This document shows positions 37,205 to 48,742 of a stretch of 64,000 bases of DNA, piece after piece. The DNA comes from Oikopleura dioica. Its lineage: Eukaryota; Chordata; Appendicularia; Copelata; Oikopleuridae. The translations under genes were made by a program, and so were the position numbers. Numbering within the stretch: the first letter of the stretch is position 1; every line of letters begins with the position of its first letter. Location of the stretch: positions 7,982,157-8,046,156 of the forward strand of contig OU015566.1 of assembly GCA_907165135.1 (NCBI GenBank). The letters run 5' to 3'. Below the pieces are notes generated by a model. It saw only the letters and a program-made list of their open reading frames with translations. It searched no databases and had not been told where the DNA came from.

Positions 37205-37629
37205 ATGAACCTTTTTACTTTTCTCCATCTCTTCGCTTCAATTTCTATCATCGCTCAACCTACCAGCAGACGTCGCCATGTCAGAAGAAAATGTCACGAT
37301 CATCGAGGAAGAACGTTTTCAGATGTCGATCGAAAAATACTGAAAAAGGAGGGATTCCAACGCACTTTGTAAGTAAAGAAAATGAAATAAATTTTTATCA
37401 TTTGTATTTTCAGTGCAATTTAAAAGATTCCGATCTCTCCTGTTTGGAAGAAGAATTCGGGGATGAACTCATCAGAACAGTTCACAGAGCCTGTTCTCAT
37501 TTTCGAAGACAAGGGTGTTTGGAAGAAAACACAGTAGCCCTTATGAAAGAAAGGCCATTCTCTAGAAGATTCAAATGCTTTTGCAAGATAGGCCACAAAG
37601 GAGAAAAATGCGATAAATATAACGAATAA
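37205..37629 (+). pseudogene. Small secreted EGF-like protein, upstream copy, frameshifted
   Basis: This is the paralogue of the gene at 38485. Exon 1 starts at ATG 37205 with a signal peptide (MNLFTFLHLFASISIIA) about 65 bp after a TATAAAG element (37137-37143), the same spacing as in the downstream copy. The intron is 37369-37413 and exon 2 (37414-37629) encodes the EGF-like end (ACSHFRRQGC, FCKIGHKGEKC). Exon 1 is 164 nt against 183 nt in the sister gene, so the signal-peptide frame meets exon 2 out of phase and stops after two codons. The frame that does fit exon 2 begins at ATG 37144, inside the TATA region, and has no signal peptide. A frameshifted copy is the simplest reading; an unusual splice site is the alternative. 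Confidence 0.6.
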
Positions 37630-37814
37630 TCTATGCTACACAAAATAACTATTGCTTTCAAACTGCTAGAGTACTGAAAATTTGCCTGTTGTAGGCATTA
37701 TCTTCGAAAATACATCCATTTTATTCAACAAATTGAAAGAACTCTCAATTTGATAAGAGGTCATTATGAGCTGAGATGTTTAGCGTTGTTTCTTTTTCAA
37801 CAAAACATCTTTAG

Positions 37815-38240
37815 TAACATAGGTCATCCCTTTGTTACCAGGATAAACGTCGGCGAAAATCTGAATTTAGCAGGATAGACCCGTGGCAAACGAGCCCCCA
37901 CGTTAGCAGCATAAACTTTGGCAAAAGGGGTCATTCTTAGCAGGGTAAACTTTGGCACCAAGTTAACAGGGTTGAATGAATCACGATTGCTCTGCCTCAC
38001 GGAGCGGGTTCGAATGGCGCGCAAATGAGTTTTGATTTCCGCCGCTGATTTCACGCTGGAGGCGCTCACTTATGATTCACCTACCCTATTAATTGAGTGC
38101 CAAAGTTTACCCTGCTAACAATGACCCATTTTGCCAAAGTTTATGCTGCTAACGTGGGGTCTCGTTTGCCAGGGGTCTATCCTGCTAAATTCAGATTTTC
38201 GCCGACGTTTATCCTGGTAACAAGGGGATGACCTATGTTA
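37815..38240. mobile_element. Foldback element between the two EGF-like genes
   Basis: Inverted arms of about 150 bp (starting TAACATAGGTCATCCC) flank a short centre. Within each arm a unit of about 35 bp recurs, recognisable as AGCAGNNTAAACTTTGGC and variants. The centre contains GGTTCGAATGG, which resembles a tRNA B box but lacks a matching A box. The sequence just outside the right end (GTACAAGCTCGATAAGAACT) is the start of the tandem gene unit, also found at about 36888, so the element inserted next to or within the duplication junction. Confidence 0.8.
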
Positions 38241-38484
38241 GTACAAGCTCGATAAGAACTGGCTGATGATCATGATAACCATTTTCTAGCGCAGTAAATG
38301 AATAGTGATTCTGAATGGCTCTAACATAATTAACATAGAATCATGCTGATTAGTGTGGGAAATAAGAAACGTAGAAAAGGGAAAGTCATATTATTCGTCA
38401 AAATGTATATAAAGTGCTGAAATCTCCGATGTTTGAAATAATTTTTAAAGTAAAAACAACAAGTGAACAAACTCAAGTTTATAA

Positions 38485-38940
38485 ATGAAATTTTATTCCT
38501 TTTTAATTCTTTGCTCTTTGATAGCTTCTCCTATAACTGGTAGAGCCATCACTAGAACGAATAAGACAAGAGATCTTTACTGTAACCATCAATTGTCACA
38601 TCCTTCTGAGGATCTAAAAACTGTACTGGATACACAAGGAAAATATATTCCGCATCCATTCGAGTTTGTTAGTAAAAAAATAAATAATATAAAACTCGTA
38701 TTTAAATTTACCATCAAATGATAAACCATGTAATAAAATCATCATTTTTAGTGCGAGATGATAGACTTCGAAAGCAGCTGTTTACCAAAAGAGTTCGAAG
38801 ATCAACTCAAAAGTGCCTGTTCTCATTTTCGAAAAGAAGACTGTTCGAGGACAAACACACTCGCCATCAAAGGAGGATTAACTAAGAAATGCTTATGTAA
38901 ACCAGGCTTCACAGGAACAACATGCAAGAGCTTAAATTAA
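38485..38940 (+). CDS. Small secreted EGF-like protein
   Basis: Two exons, 38485-38667 and 38752-38940, with a phase-0 GT-AG intron of 84 nt, give 123 aa. Residues 1-20 form a signal peptide (MKFYSFLILCSLIASPITG). The mature part has eight Cys, ending in an EGF-like pattern (KCLCKPGFTGTTC). A TATATAAAG element lies at 38406-38414, 70-80 bp upstream of the ATG. The spacing CLPKEF...ACSHFRKEDC...CLCKPGFTGTTC resembles small EGF-family ligands, but I cannot assign a specific one. It is the intact member of a tandem pair. Confidence 0.7.
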
Positions 38941-39324
38941 AGCTTTAATGCCGCAGAAAATATAAATGCCAATATCTTTGAAACTGCTTTTCTAACTGCT
39001 TACCAAAAATTCGCCTGCTACCAGCACTAAGTTCATTGCTTGCCAAATAATCTGACAAAATATAATTCATTCTACTGATACATCCTCTCTTTTCCAACAA
39101 AAAAGCACTGTTTCGTCCTGGATCTGTGGCCAAGTGGATTGTAAGCAATCGAATTTATCGGGGTGGATGCAAATCCGCGGCGAATGCAAATTGTTTGAAA
39201 GTATCTCCAGTGCTCACGCCAACGTGCTGAGCGGGCGCATTGTTTCCGATACTCTAGCCACGATAGGGGAAGGGCACGATGTTTAAACTTTGGGAAAATT
39301 TATTCAAGCGGAGTAGGTAACAAA
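38941..39324. other. Intergenic, nothing recognised
   Basis: This follows the EGF-like gene. No further exon or RNA gene can be supported. Confidence 0.4.
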
Positions 39325-39989
39325 TTAAGGGGGAGGTCGACGAGAATCGGGATTTCCGTGACCAAAAATGCGGAGAAACCCGATAAGATAGGAAAATTCT
39401 GACTTTTCAGATTGAAAGAAAAGGGTTTGAAAAATTAACCGGCGAAAAGCAGAAAAAAAATTTTTTCGAAAAATTTTCCAAAAATTAAGGTTGAAGTGGG
39501 GGTGTCTCGTGACCAAAAAATCTCGAAAAACCGAGTTTTTTTTTCTTCATCAAATATAATTTATAAATAGTTTAGACCCTTAAAAATTAACCGGCGATCA
39601 AAAAATTAAGGGTTACTTTCATAAAAAAAATTTTCTTATTGATTAAAAATATTCGATTTTCGTCAAAATCGGCATTTTTACCCATTTTTTCGTGGAAATT
39701 TCTGCAAAAATCACAAAAACTTGTATTTTTTAAAAATTATTAGTCAGAAATCATTTTAAAACAATGCCTAGTGCATAATTATCAGTTTCAGATAGTTTTT
39801 GGACGAAATCACCAACTAATAATTTTCAAGAAATTTCAAGTTCGAGACTTAAAATCGAAAATTTTACATTAAAAAGTTAACAAATTGAGAAAAAGCTAGA
39901 GACCAAAAATACTCCTTTTTTATCGAGGAATCAATATAATCAAAATTTTGAAAAGGCGAAAAAAAATTTCTCGACGACCTCCCCCTTAA
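39325..39989. mobile_element. TTAA-flanked MITE-like element
   Basis: The element begins TTAA then GGGGGAGGTCGACGAGAA and ends with the inverted form TTCTCGACGACCTCCCCC then TTAA, with one mismatch over 18 bp. The total length is about 665 bp and the interior is AT-rich and non-coding. TTAA duplication is typical of piggyBac-type insertion, so this is probably a non-autonomous DNA transposon. A GTGACCAAAAA motif occurs twice inside. Confidence 0.75.
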
Positions 39990-40108
39990 GGGCTTTGATA
40001 AACGATTGAGTCACGCAGCTGCTTTCTTTTGGAAAAAGAGGCGAAAAATAATTTTAAAAAGATGATTTTAAGACTCTCACTTTGATCCGAACCACCAGAC
40101 AGAAAACT

Positions 40109-40126
40109 AACCCTAACCCTAACAGT
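40109..40126. repeat. Short interstitial telomere-like repeat
   Basis: CTAACCCTAACCCTAAC equals about three units of the TTAGGG telomere repeat on the opposite strand. A second short tract lies at 41876-41892. Confidence 0.7.
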
Positions 40127-40410
40127 GGGAAAATACGGGTTTGAAAATCGGTGCACTAGTTTTCGGGAAAATCCGCGATTACACAAAATACGACGGGAAC
40201 ATGTTTTCCACGCCGGACGGTGACGGCTAATGTTGAGAAAATATATAGTTTGGCAATTTTTTATCCACACGTGGTCCTGAAGATCGCGTCGGAATTGGAT
40301 AAATAAAGGTATATCTTCAGCGGAAATTTTAAAACGTGAGCTAAAAATTTCTTATTTATTGAATTCGAATCGTTAATTGGGCAAAATTACATATCGCAAT
40401 TTGGGTTTTT

Positions 40411-40550
40411 TCAAGTGAGAACACATTGGCAATTAGTCAGCGGCCTTGGTAATTCTGGTAAAGCAGCTATTAGCTCACTTGCCACAGGTTCGGCCACGAA
40501 GTAGTCGCCGAAAGTAGTTGGAATGTTGCTGGCGGCTGGCGGCCTCGTCA
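40411..40550 (-). CDS. Possible small ORF ending in a CaaX-like motif
   Basis: A 46-codon frame begins ATG just after an AG acceptor-like site (about 40549) and ends NCQCVLT. Base composition is coding-like. The final CVLT fits a prenylation (CaaX) signal. It could be the last exon of an unseen gene or chance. No family is recognised. Confidence 0.2.
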
Positions 40551-40623
40551 TCTGTCCTCTGATACTGGCATGTGGACAATTCGTGCTATTTTCGCGGATT
40601 GAGCAAATCACCCACTTTTGCAA

Positions 40624-43600
40624 CCGCTATTATCACGAGACTCGAATTATCGACACGTGATTAGTATGGGAGCTGTTTGTTTGATGAGAAATGCTTGCTT
40701 TCTATTTCGTAAAAATGGTTTTGAAGTGCGTGGACTCGAAATTCCTTCGCCAATTGAGTGATTCTTGATCTCCTATTTAATTCAATCGCTTTTTCACGGT
40801 GTACCCTTAATTTCATTTCACTGCTGTATTTTCAGCATTCAATTAACAGCCCTAGTTGATGATGTCCTCTCCTTTGTCAATTTTTATTTCCGGAAACAAT
40901 GCACCGCGTTTTTCTATTTTGCACGAAAATATCAGCTGGGGTCGATTAGATTTACCCAAAAATAATTTTCCCTCTTTGAAGATCAACGATCAGCGATCGT
41001 CATTTCGGAAATGGTAAATTTTGTTATGAGAAAAACAACTTCCGGATCGTCGTTTCGGAATAAGTCAACATTTTGAAGTTGTTGACTGATTCTAGCCCTT
41101 AGTTATTTAGCTTTAGATTGTGATTTTAGCAAAGCGGCTTCGTTTTCAAAAAAGCCGTTGCCCAGCTTTTTTTCCAAAGTCTTTCAGAAAATGTCCGAAG
41201 AAGAAAAGTTCATGCTTCGATCTATCTTTCTAAAGGAAATTCTTCTTTTTGGGGAAAATATTTTTCAAACTGACCTAACATTAATTGCATTTTTTCGACT
41301 ACAAGACTGATTTTTTAATCAATTCTCGTGTCCACGTGTCCATTGGCAGGAAAATTAATAAAGATGAGGAGATGCAAAATAAAATGTTTTGAAAAAATAC
41401 ACCAAAGGGCCTACGACCTAGGTTGCCTATTTTTAAGATATTAATTCTGTGTAAACCAAGCCACAAACAGATGGTAAGTAGACGGCTTTGAAAATCGTAT
41501 GCAAATGTTTAACATGCATTTTCTAGCCGTGTTTTTGTGAAATTAACGTTGTCAAGTAACGTTTTGATGATGAAGATTTGTTCTGTTTTTCATTCGCGTA
41601 ATTGCTTGTTTGAATTGAAGTTCTGGCGAAGTTATGTCATAACTTGAGCGATAACAATAGCTTAGGCTCGCTCCATGGGAAGTAGGAGATCCTGCTGGTC
41701 AAGATTTTATCGAAGGAAATCATACACTTTCATATCCTTTCAACCAACATAACTACCGCCGGGCCTGTTTTTTAGAGCTACCTGAGACACAATAAATTAA
41801 GGGTGTCTCTAAGATAACTTGTAAACCCTTGATTTTTTCCACTGTAAATTTGTTTCCCCAAGCTTTCGTTATATCTAACCCTAACCCTAACCTTTCCGAT
41901 TTCTTAACGATATAAATTAAGGGTGTCTCGATGATAACTAATTAAAAAACCTCTTTTTGAAATTTTGATCTTTCCTGAATGTTAATTTTCCAAGATCGAA
42001 TTATCAAAGCCGGACAGAATATAACGATTTCATAACGAACCATGTTTTCCGCTTCTACCAGCTTTTCCTTGATTTTTAGCCCATCATGAAATAAAATTAA
42101 AACGCGGATTTCACGTTCATTTCTACTTGAACATGAAAACTCTACAGCGGTAATTGTGATTTTGTCGTACATAAAGCGTTCTTTACGATTTCTATTCGCC
42201 GGAGTTAGAGAAAGAAGGTATTATGCAAGAAAATAAAATGGAGCATAAGAAAAAGAGATTAGCAGGACGAAGAAAGAAATCGGACATCAAAGCAAAGAAA
42301 ACACTTTTCTTTGGCGAACTTTTTCGTTGGCGCTGGGAGTGATTGATTTGCGCCGGGAAAACTTAGTTTGATGATGTAAGAAGGTTCGGCGAATTCCGAT
42401 GGGCGCTAGAATTTCCGACGACACTTGGATTCAAAATTTTAATTACCGAGTAACCGGACCGGTACGATTCTAGGGAAGTGCTATCGTAGGCCGATTGTAA
42501 ATATTTGCTGGGAGCTTTTTCTCACGTTTTTTGGAATCTCAGTGCTTTTTGCCAATTTCTAGTGCGGGGGAGTACTGTAATTATTCAGCTGATGCGCCGG
42601 AAAAAAGCTCTCTGCATCTCAATTTCAAATATTCACGTAAAAAACCAAAGCCTCCCCTTTTTCTTCTTCTTTATCTATGTAAAGTGAGCGAGGCGGTTTC
42701 GATTTCAACCATTTTGTGCTTTTCATGTAGCCGCTCTTACCAGCAGAACTGGCCAGTGCCTTTTTTCAACGCTGCGGAAATCGAGATCAAAAGCGATTTA
42801 ATTTTAATTAATAAAAAATTCACGGAAAGATCGAAAATTTTGAGCTGGAGCTTTGACATTTTTTGAAGTCTGGAGTCTGGAGTGGTGGCGAAAACCTTTA
42901 ATTTAACCTTTTAGCGCGAAAAATAGAGCTTCTTTTACCGTTTCTGAAAACTGAACTCAAGAATCTCTAGAACGTCTAGTCATTTGTTTACTTTATGCAG
43001 CCAAATCTCATCGTAAATCCTCTCTTGGCGAAGAATGATGGCGTATTCTGGTAAAAAGAGGCGGATTTGGGCTTCAAAGATGATCCGGGGATCAGAAAGT
43101 ACATCCCCTTCGATCTCATACTCAGATGCGCTCAATTAATCCCCTTACGAAAAATATACAGAACTTTGTCTTCGAAGCCAAAAAGTGCTTTTGTGGAAAT
43201 GAAGTTTATTTTTACATTTCCGTTCTCAAAACTTGCTGCTGGCGAAACAGACGAGAATAAATGATGAATCTGATGATTTTATCTCAAAACGGGCGGCTCC
43301 TAATTAGACAAATTTGGAAAAATTTGATTTTTGGGGAAAAAACTTTAATTGATGATTTATAAGTTATAAATTATAACTGGCGAAATTCGATAACGCCACA
43401 ATTTTAGATTTCTAGCTATATTTATTTTATTTTATTTTTTTTTTTACTCTCTCAATTGAGTTTGCAAGGCTTGGTCTTCTCCAAAAGATTTTGATAAAAA
43501 ACTACGAAGAAGTTTACATGAGAAACCATTTTCTTTAATTAAAAATCGTCTTGGGCCACTTTTTGAGCTTTATTTTCAGGGAGAAAAATATCATTTTCTT

Positions 43601-44489
43601 CTTTATCTATGAGCAGGTGTGGTGGAGAACGAGAGGTTGCACCAAGCGGTGAGAACGTCCGTTCGGTTATTAGTATTTATTCAATTGCGAATTCCAGCCT
43701 TATAAAGCCAGATTCTACGGTGAGAGAGAGGCGCGATGAATTGCGTGCAGGGATGCACAAATATTCAATTCTCTGCGGTTTTATGAGCATTTTTTAATGA
43801 AAAAATCGACATCAACGACTTTCCATTTCACTAAAGTCAAAGAGCAAGTGAATGAAAGGGCATATCAGTGATAAAAAGGGTTGATTTCCAGGAGAAGGAC
43901 TGGATTTCCAAGAAAACAAACAAATTGTCTCTAGAATTTGACGTTCGAGAGAGAAACTGAAACTTGACAACAAGAGCGCTCCGTCGTTTTCTCCCGTTTC
44001 AACAAAAAAGTGCTTATTTTCCCGAAATCAGGCGGCAGAAACATCTTTTCAATACAATTTTTATACCATCTCAAGCAGAACCTAGCGCTCTATCCAAAAA
44101 TCCCTGTAAGAAAAAAATCCAACCGTTGAATCTCTTGCCACAACGAAAATGAGGGTTGATGTTTTCAAGTTTCGAAAAAAATCTGTCACGTGTTTTCGAG
44201 TTTCAGTTTTTTCTCTAGAACGCGTCCCTACCTCTGAGAAATTTGAAAAAATGAAATCAGTTTCCTCAGTTTCACTGCGCAGGTAAGACGGGAATAAAAA
44301 AAAATCCCGGGGAACCCCTCGAGGTTTGAATTTTGAACTAGACCCGGGAGACCTCTCGAAATTTAGATTTTGAAAAATTTCTGAAACAATTTTTAACTAA
44401 CAACCCAATTCGCAAATTAAAATGAAGTTATTCTTCCGCTAACAACTCTTTTTAGTTGCAACCGTTTTAAATACCCCCAACCTTTCAAA
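40624..44489. other. Gene-poor interval upstream of creatine kinase
   Basis: No gene is supported. It holds a second telomere-like tract (41876-41892) between two copies of TAAATTAAGGGTGTCTC (about 41793 and 41912), and a GCCGC hairpin (about 41130). A CTCTTTTTAG acceptor-like site at about 44445-44454 lies 35 nt before the creatine kinase ATG, consistent with trans-splicing or a 5'UTR intron. ORFs at 42505-42866 look like chance. Confidence 0.45.
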
Positions 44490-46069
44490 ATGTCTGACTA
44501 CCCACCAACTGGTCTCTCCAAGGGCGTCAAAGAACTCCCCGAATGGATCCAGAAGGGATGCGGCAACGAAGAGTACTATTGCGAAGAAAAAGGCGCTACT
44601 TTCCTCGGAGCCGCCGACAAAATGCCCGACGAGCTCCCCGACCTCTCCGAGCACAACAACTTCTTGACCGACGTTCTTAAGAAGCAGCCCGAGCTTTACA
44701 AGAACCTCAAGGACAAGAAGACCAAACTCGGTGTCACCCTCGGCCACTGCATCAAGACCGGCATCGACAACAAAGGTAAATACACAAACAACCGGTTCTA
44801 GAAACTTTCGAAATTGGTAAAGCGGGAATTTTTAAATTATTACGAAAAAATTAACGAAACAATGTTCTAATCTTATTTTTCAGGTCACCCCATGATCAAG
44901 ACTGTCGGTCTCGTCGCCGGAGATGAAGAGTCCTACGAGCTCTTCGCCGAGCTTTTCGAGCCCGTCATCTCCGCCCGACACGGTGGCTACCCCAAGGACG
45001 CCGTCCACCCCACCGACCTTGATGTCTCCAAACTCACCGACACCAAGATCGACCCTACCGGCAAATACGTGCTTACCAGCCGATGCCGAACTGGACGATC
45101 CGTCAAAGGCTTCAAGCTCCCCCCAGTCACTGACTTCGAAGAGCGACGAAAACTCGAAGCTCTCGTCGTCAAGGGTCTTCTCTCCATGGAGGGTGACCTT
45201 AAAGGTGACTACTTCCCCCTTCACGGCTCCCAGTCCTACGCTCCCAAGCCCAACGGCATGAGCCTCGAGAAGGAAGAAGAGCTCCGAACCGCCGGTAACC
45301 TTTTCCAGGTAAGAAACGAAAACAATCCTAGTTCTAGAGATTTTCCTCCTTGATTTCAAAAACTCGAATTCTAACTCAAATTTTCAGGAACCCGACTCCA
45401 CCCTCCTCCTTTCCTCCGGCTGCGGCCGACACTGGCCCGATGCCCGAGGTATCTTCCACAACGAAGCCTCCAACCTCTTCGTCTGGGTCAACGAAGAGGA
45501 CCAGATGCGAATCGTCTCCATGGAGAAGGGCGATGATATCAAACGAATCATCACCCGATTCGCCAACGCCACCACCCAGATCCAGAAGGTCCTCAAGGCT
45601 GAAGGCGCTGACTTCATGCACTCCGAGCACCTCGGCTGGATCTTGACTTGCCCATCCAACCTCGGAACTGGTCTCCGAGCTGGTTGCATGGTCAAAGTTC
45701 CACTTTTCTCCGCCCGACCTGACTTCAAGGCTGTCTGCGCCAAGATGGGTCTCCAGGTACGTCCTTTGATAAGTTTAAAAATCACGTGTCCCTAAAAGAG
45801 ACTCTTAACTTATATATTTATTCTTTTATTTATTCTATATTTATTCTTACTCATCTTTTCAGACCCGAGGTACCGCTGGAGTTGACTCCGCCTCCACTGG
45901 TGGCACCTGGGACATCTCCAACGCCGACCGACTTGGCAAGTCCGAAGTCCAGCTCGTCAACATCTTCATCGAAGGTGTCGCCCAAATCATCCGATGGGAA
46001 CAGGCTCTCGAAGCCGGCGAAAACATTGACGAAGCCGTCGCCAAGGCCGGACTCCCCGCCAAATTCTAA
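44490..46069 (+). CDS. Creatine kinase
   Basis: Four exons, 44490-44775, 44884-45308, 45388-45756 and 45863-46069, give 428 aa. It transfers phosphate between ATP and a guanidino substrate. The N-terminal domain has the family blocks DLSEHNNF and [19 protein letters not shown]. The catalytic domain has [34 protein letters not shown], the active-site Cys in [14 protein letters not shown], and the C-terminal [15 protein letters not shown] and EVQLV blocks. The CPSNLGT form and overall sequence favour creatine over arginine kinase. It is about 45 residues longer at the N-terminus than typical cytosolic forms, and the extension does not look like a strong mitochondrial signal. Codon use is strongly biased (Arg almost always CGA, many C-ending codons), suggesting high expression. 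Confidence 0.93.
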
Positions 46070-46339
46070 TTTGTTTCTCACCTCATCCTTTTCTACCTCA
46101 TTTACCCTTTTTTCCTGCCCCTACCCTTCCGTTCTGTTCCTGTTGATTCCAGCTTTCACTCTGATGTTTGAAAGGCCCTTTTTCGCCTCCCCCTTCCAAA
46201 TTTTTTAGATCTGTAAATATATAGGTTCATTTCGGCCACCCTAATTAAAAAACTTGTCTTTCTTTTTGTTGTCAGCGGTTGTTTTGTAGTCGTGGTAGTT
46301 CGGAAGTGAACGTAGATTGAGGCTTATTGTCGAGAAAGT

Positions 46340-47943
46340 TTATTCAGAAAAGGGTTTGTAAATGTTTTCTCGCTCTTTCTCGTCGCAGTATTTCTTTGCA
46401 TCATATGCAAAGTATGGAAAGATAATGAGCAACAAGCTACAAAGTCCGAAGAAAATGTATGAAACTTCAGAAAACCGGTAGTCTTGCACGCTTCCTTGGA
46501 GGAGAAAGTTATATAGCGCTGGATAAATGAACGTTATAGGAAGATAAAATAAGTTTATGACGATGAAGACTTTTGGCGCTAGATGTCGTGGATAGAATGT
46601 GTAGACAAACTAAGATGAACTTAATCAATAAGAATAACTGAAATCGACTTACGATTTGAGGGCAGGTCATGAAGATTGGCTGAACTGTCTGAAGAAGTGT
46701 AACAAGCAAAAGAGGCAGGCCTTTGCCCCCTCCTTCTGGAATCTTCATCATCATTATCGTCGTTATTGCAAAGACGTGTAAAATTGAAATAAACATTTGT
46801 GTAAGATATGAAAGAAGTATTGCTTTGTCTTTCGAAAAACATTTTTTGAAGCCTTCAAGCAAGGCCACCAACATAAAGGGGACAACGATGTGAAGACAAT
46901 TCAGGTAGCCGTAAACATCAATAATCTCACTTTTGTAATCGTCGACGACACACGCTTTGCCGGGATCGTTTTCGCAAAGAAGAGAGTCTTCATAGTATGC
47001 GTAGTCAAGCCAAGCGTTAACGTGACCCATCGCGGTAGCACAACGGCTCCAAATTATTGCGTTGAAAAATAGCATAAAAAGGAACCTCCAAGAAGCTAAC
47101 ATGCGGAAAAATTCTCTGACGCTGACGTTGTTGTCTTCGATCTGTTTGTCTTTTATTTCTGGTTGTGTTGAAGCTGCATATTTCTTTCCAATCACACATT
47201 GTCCGACGATCGAAGCTTGGAATAGGTTATAATTAATCGGAACTGGGCTGGGAATGAGATCCTTGGGCAGAAGGAAGAACGATCGAACATGAACAATGAG
47301 AGAAAACGCGGCCAACAGGAACAAAAACGAAGAAAGACTCATAACTTCCATGTCTGTAAACTTTTTCCCGACAAGAAAAGTTATCAAAGAAAACATCCAT
47401 ATTCCAGGAAATAGAATTGTCGCAATGCTACTGTTCTCGCCCATATAGATTTGACCAAGGGAAATGTTTTGAGAAAGATTTCGATACGCAGGGAGACTGA
47501 TTAGTATTTGCCCGACAAAGAGGAGGTACGGATTCGTTTTGTACATTCCCATCGTAGCAAAGCCAACGGTAAGAAGTGAGCCACAAACAAATCTTCCTGC
47601 AAAGAAGCCGAAGTAGTCCTGGAAAAGTTTGATGAGCAAATCACCAATGATCGAGCAAGAGAGAGTGAGAGTCCAAATCAATCCGAAAATTTCTTTTGCA
47701 GCGGTGCAATGAATATGAGCTGATTTCGAGGTGAAAATTGTTCTCTTCTATGATTTCAACCAACAAGAATTTCACCTGCTTTCCTGAAATTTCTTCTTCA
47801 GTGCAATACTGCTCCATGAATAGCTTCTCCTCCTCGAGTGTGTACTGAATGTAAACGAATCCATAGCTTGCGCAGCCGATAACGGCCATCTCTAGCAACC
47901 CTAGTACGAGAGAAATTCCATTGAAGACTTTAGACCTGTTCAT
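46340..47943 (-). CDS. SLC43-like major facilitator transporter
   Basis: Three exons, 47784-47943, 46653-47719 and 46340-46609, give 498 aa with about 12 hydrophobic segments. The first helix (ISLVLGLLEMAVIGCASYGF) and motifs such as KEIFGLIWTLTLSC, LLPKDLIPSPVPINYNLFQ and the final helices match the SLC43 (LAT3/LAT4/EEG1) family of plasma-membrane amino-acid or nucleobase transporters (family knowledge); the substrate cannot be told. The first intron (47720-47783) must be GA-AG. The apparent GT donor at CAG/GTG is in the wrong phase and leads to a stop. The stop is 270 bp from the end of the convergent creatine kinase gene. A TTCTTAG acceptor-like site lies six bases before the ATG. Confidence 0.85.
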
Positions 47944-48461
47944 TTTCGACTAAGAAAGAACTACTAAAATGAATCGTCATCTTACAGGTACGTTTGCTTT
48001 TATACTTCTGCATTTTTTATATTTTCTTCAACAGTAAAATGCGATCCAGTTGAGACTAGAACGCTCTTTATGATGAAACAAGATTTTATTTTACTGTCGA
48101 TTTGCAATTCTGTTCTTTGTGAGTGTCAGATTTGAAACGTGGGAGTGGCCATGCTATTTGAAAATATTTTCGGAGCATTGAGAAATTCGAAAGTTTATAG
48201 CTTGAAACAAATTTACTTCTGACTGTTCTCTGCGATTGCATAATTCTGTCACGAGGTAAGTGCCAAAGCCAGTTTAGTTTCTAGATACGACATTGCCTGC
48301 GCTACTTTTGCATGATAGCAAATCTAGTTGCAATCTCTTTGAGATGGATGACTTCGAACTCTTTAGGAAATGCTTACGAAGACTGATATTACCACAGTCA
48401 ATTCATTGAGCACATTCAGTTCAGTTTAGTAACGAATCTGTGGAGCTTATGGATCGTGACA

Positions 48462-48638
48462 ATGGTCATTGGAAGCTTCATTGGACTCTCGCAGCTTGCT
48501 TAGTATGCATCGATACATTCTGTCAATGACCCTAAATCGAGTATTTTACTAGCTTTACTGTCGCTTATGAGCCTCCATCTCCGATAACAATCATCCCTCC
48601 TCGTACTTATGTAGACCTTGGTGGAAGTGGAGAAACAG
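48462..48638 (+). pseudogene. 5' fragment of a B4GALNT-like paralogue
   Basis: Two exon-like pieces, 48462-48502 and 48553-48638, join in phase to give a signal-anchor-like start (MVIGSFIGLSQLAY) and then EPPSPITIIPPRTYVDL, which resembles EPPKATIIYRDLYIHTF just after the anchor in the intact gene downstream. Nothing further of the gene follows. I infer a relic of a related gene. Confidence 0.4.
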
Positions 48639-48676
48639 GTTCAAATCATTTTTATAAGATAATTTAAATAAGATAA

Positions 48677-48742
48677 TAATAATATTCTCACCCAAAGTGA
48701 AATTTTCAAGAACATGATGTTTTAGTTATTTTTGGCGACAAT
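48677..48742. repeat. 66-bp direct repeat, copy 1
   Basis: A segment including CTCACCCAAAGTGAAATTTT is repeated at 49395-49465 in the same orientation with very few differences. The two copies bracket the second 5' fragment of the glycosyltransferase gene. Confidence 0.8.

Noticed and set aside
37975-38030. tRNA-like B box (GGTTCGAATGG) in the centre of the foldback element
   Set aside because: No matching A box, no cloverleaf can be drawn, and the B-box consensus is imperfect.
42505-42866. Plus-strand ORF of 111 codons
   Set aside because: AT-rich, no recognisable motif, and no acceptor or polyadenylation context that fits.
44439-45785. Long minus-strand ORFs across the creatine kinase exons
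   Set aside because: They are antisense shadows caused by the strong codon bias of the real gene.
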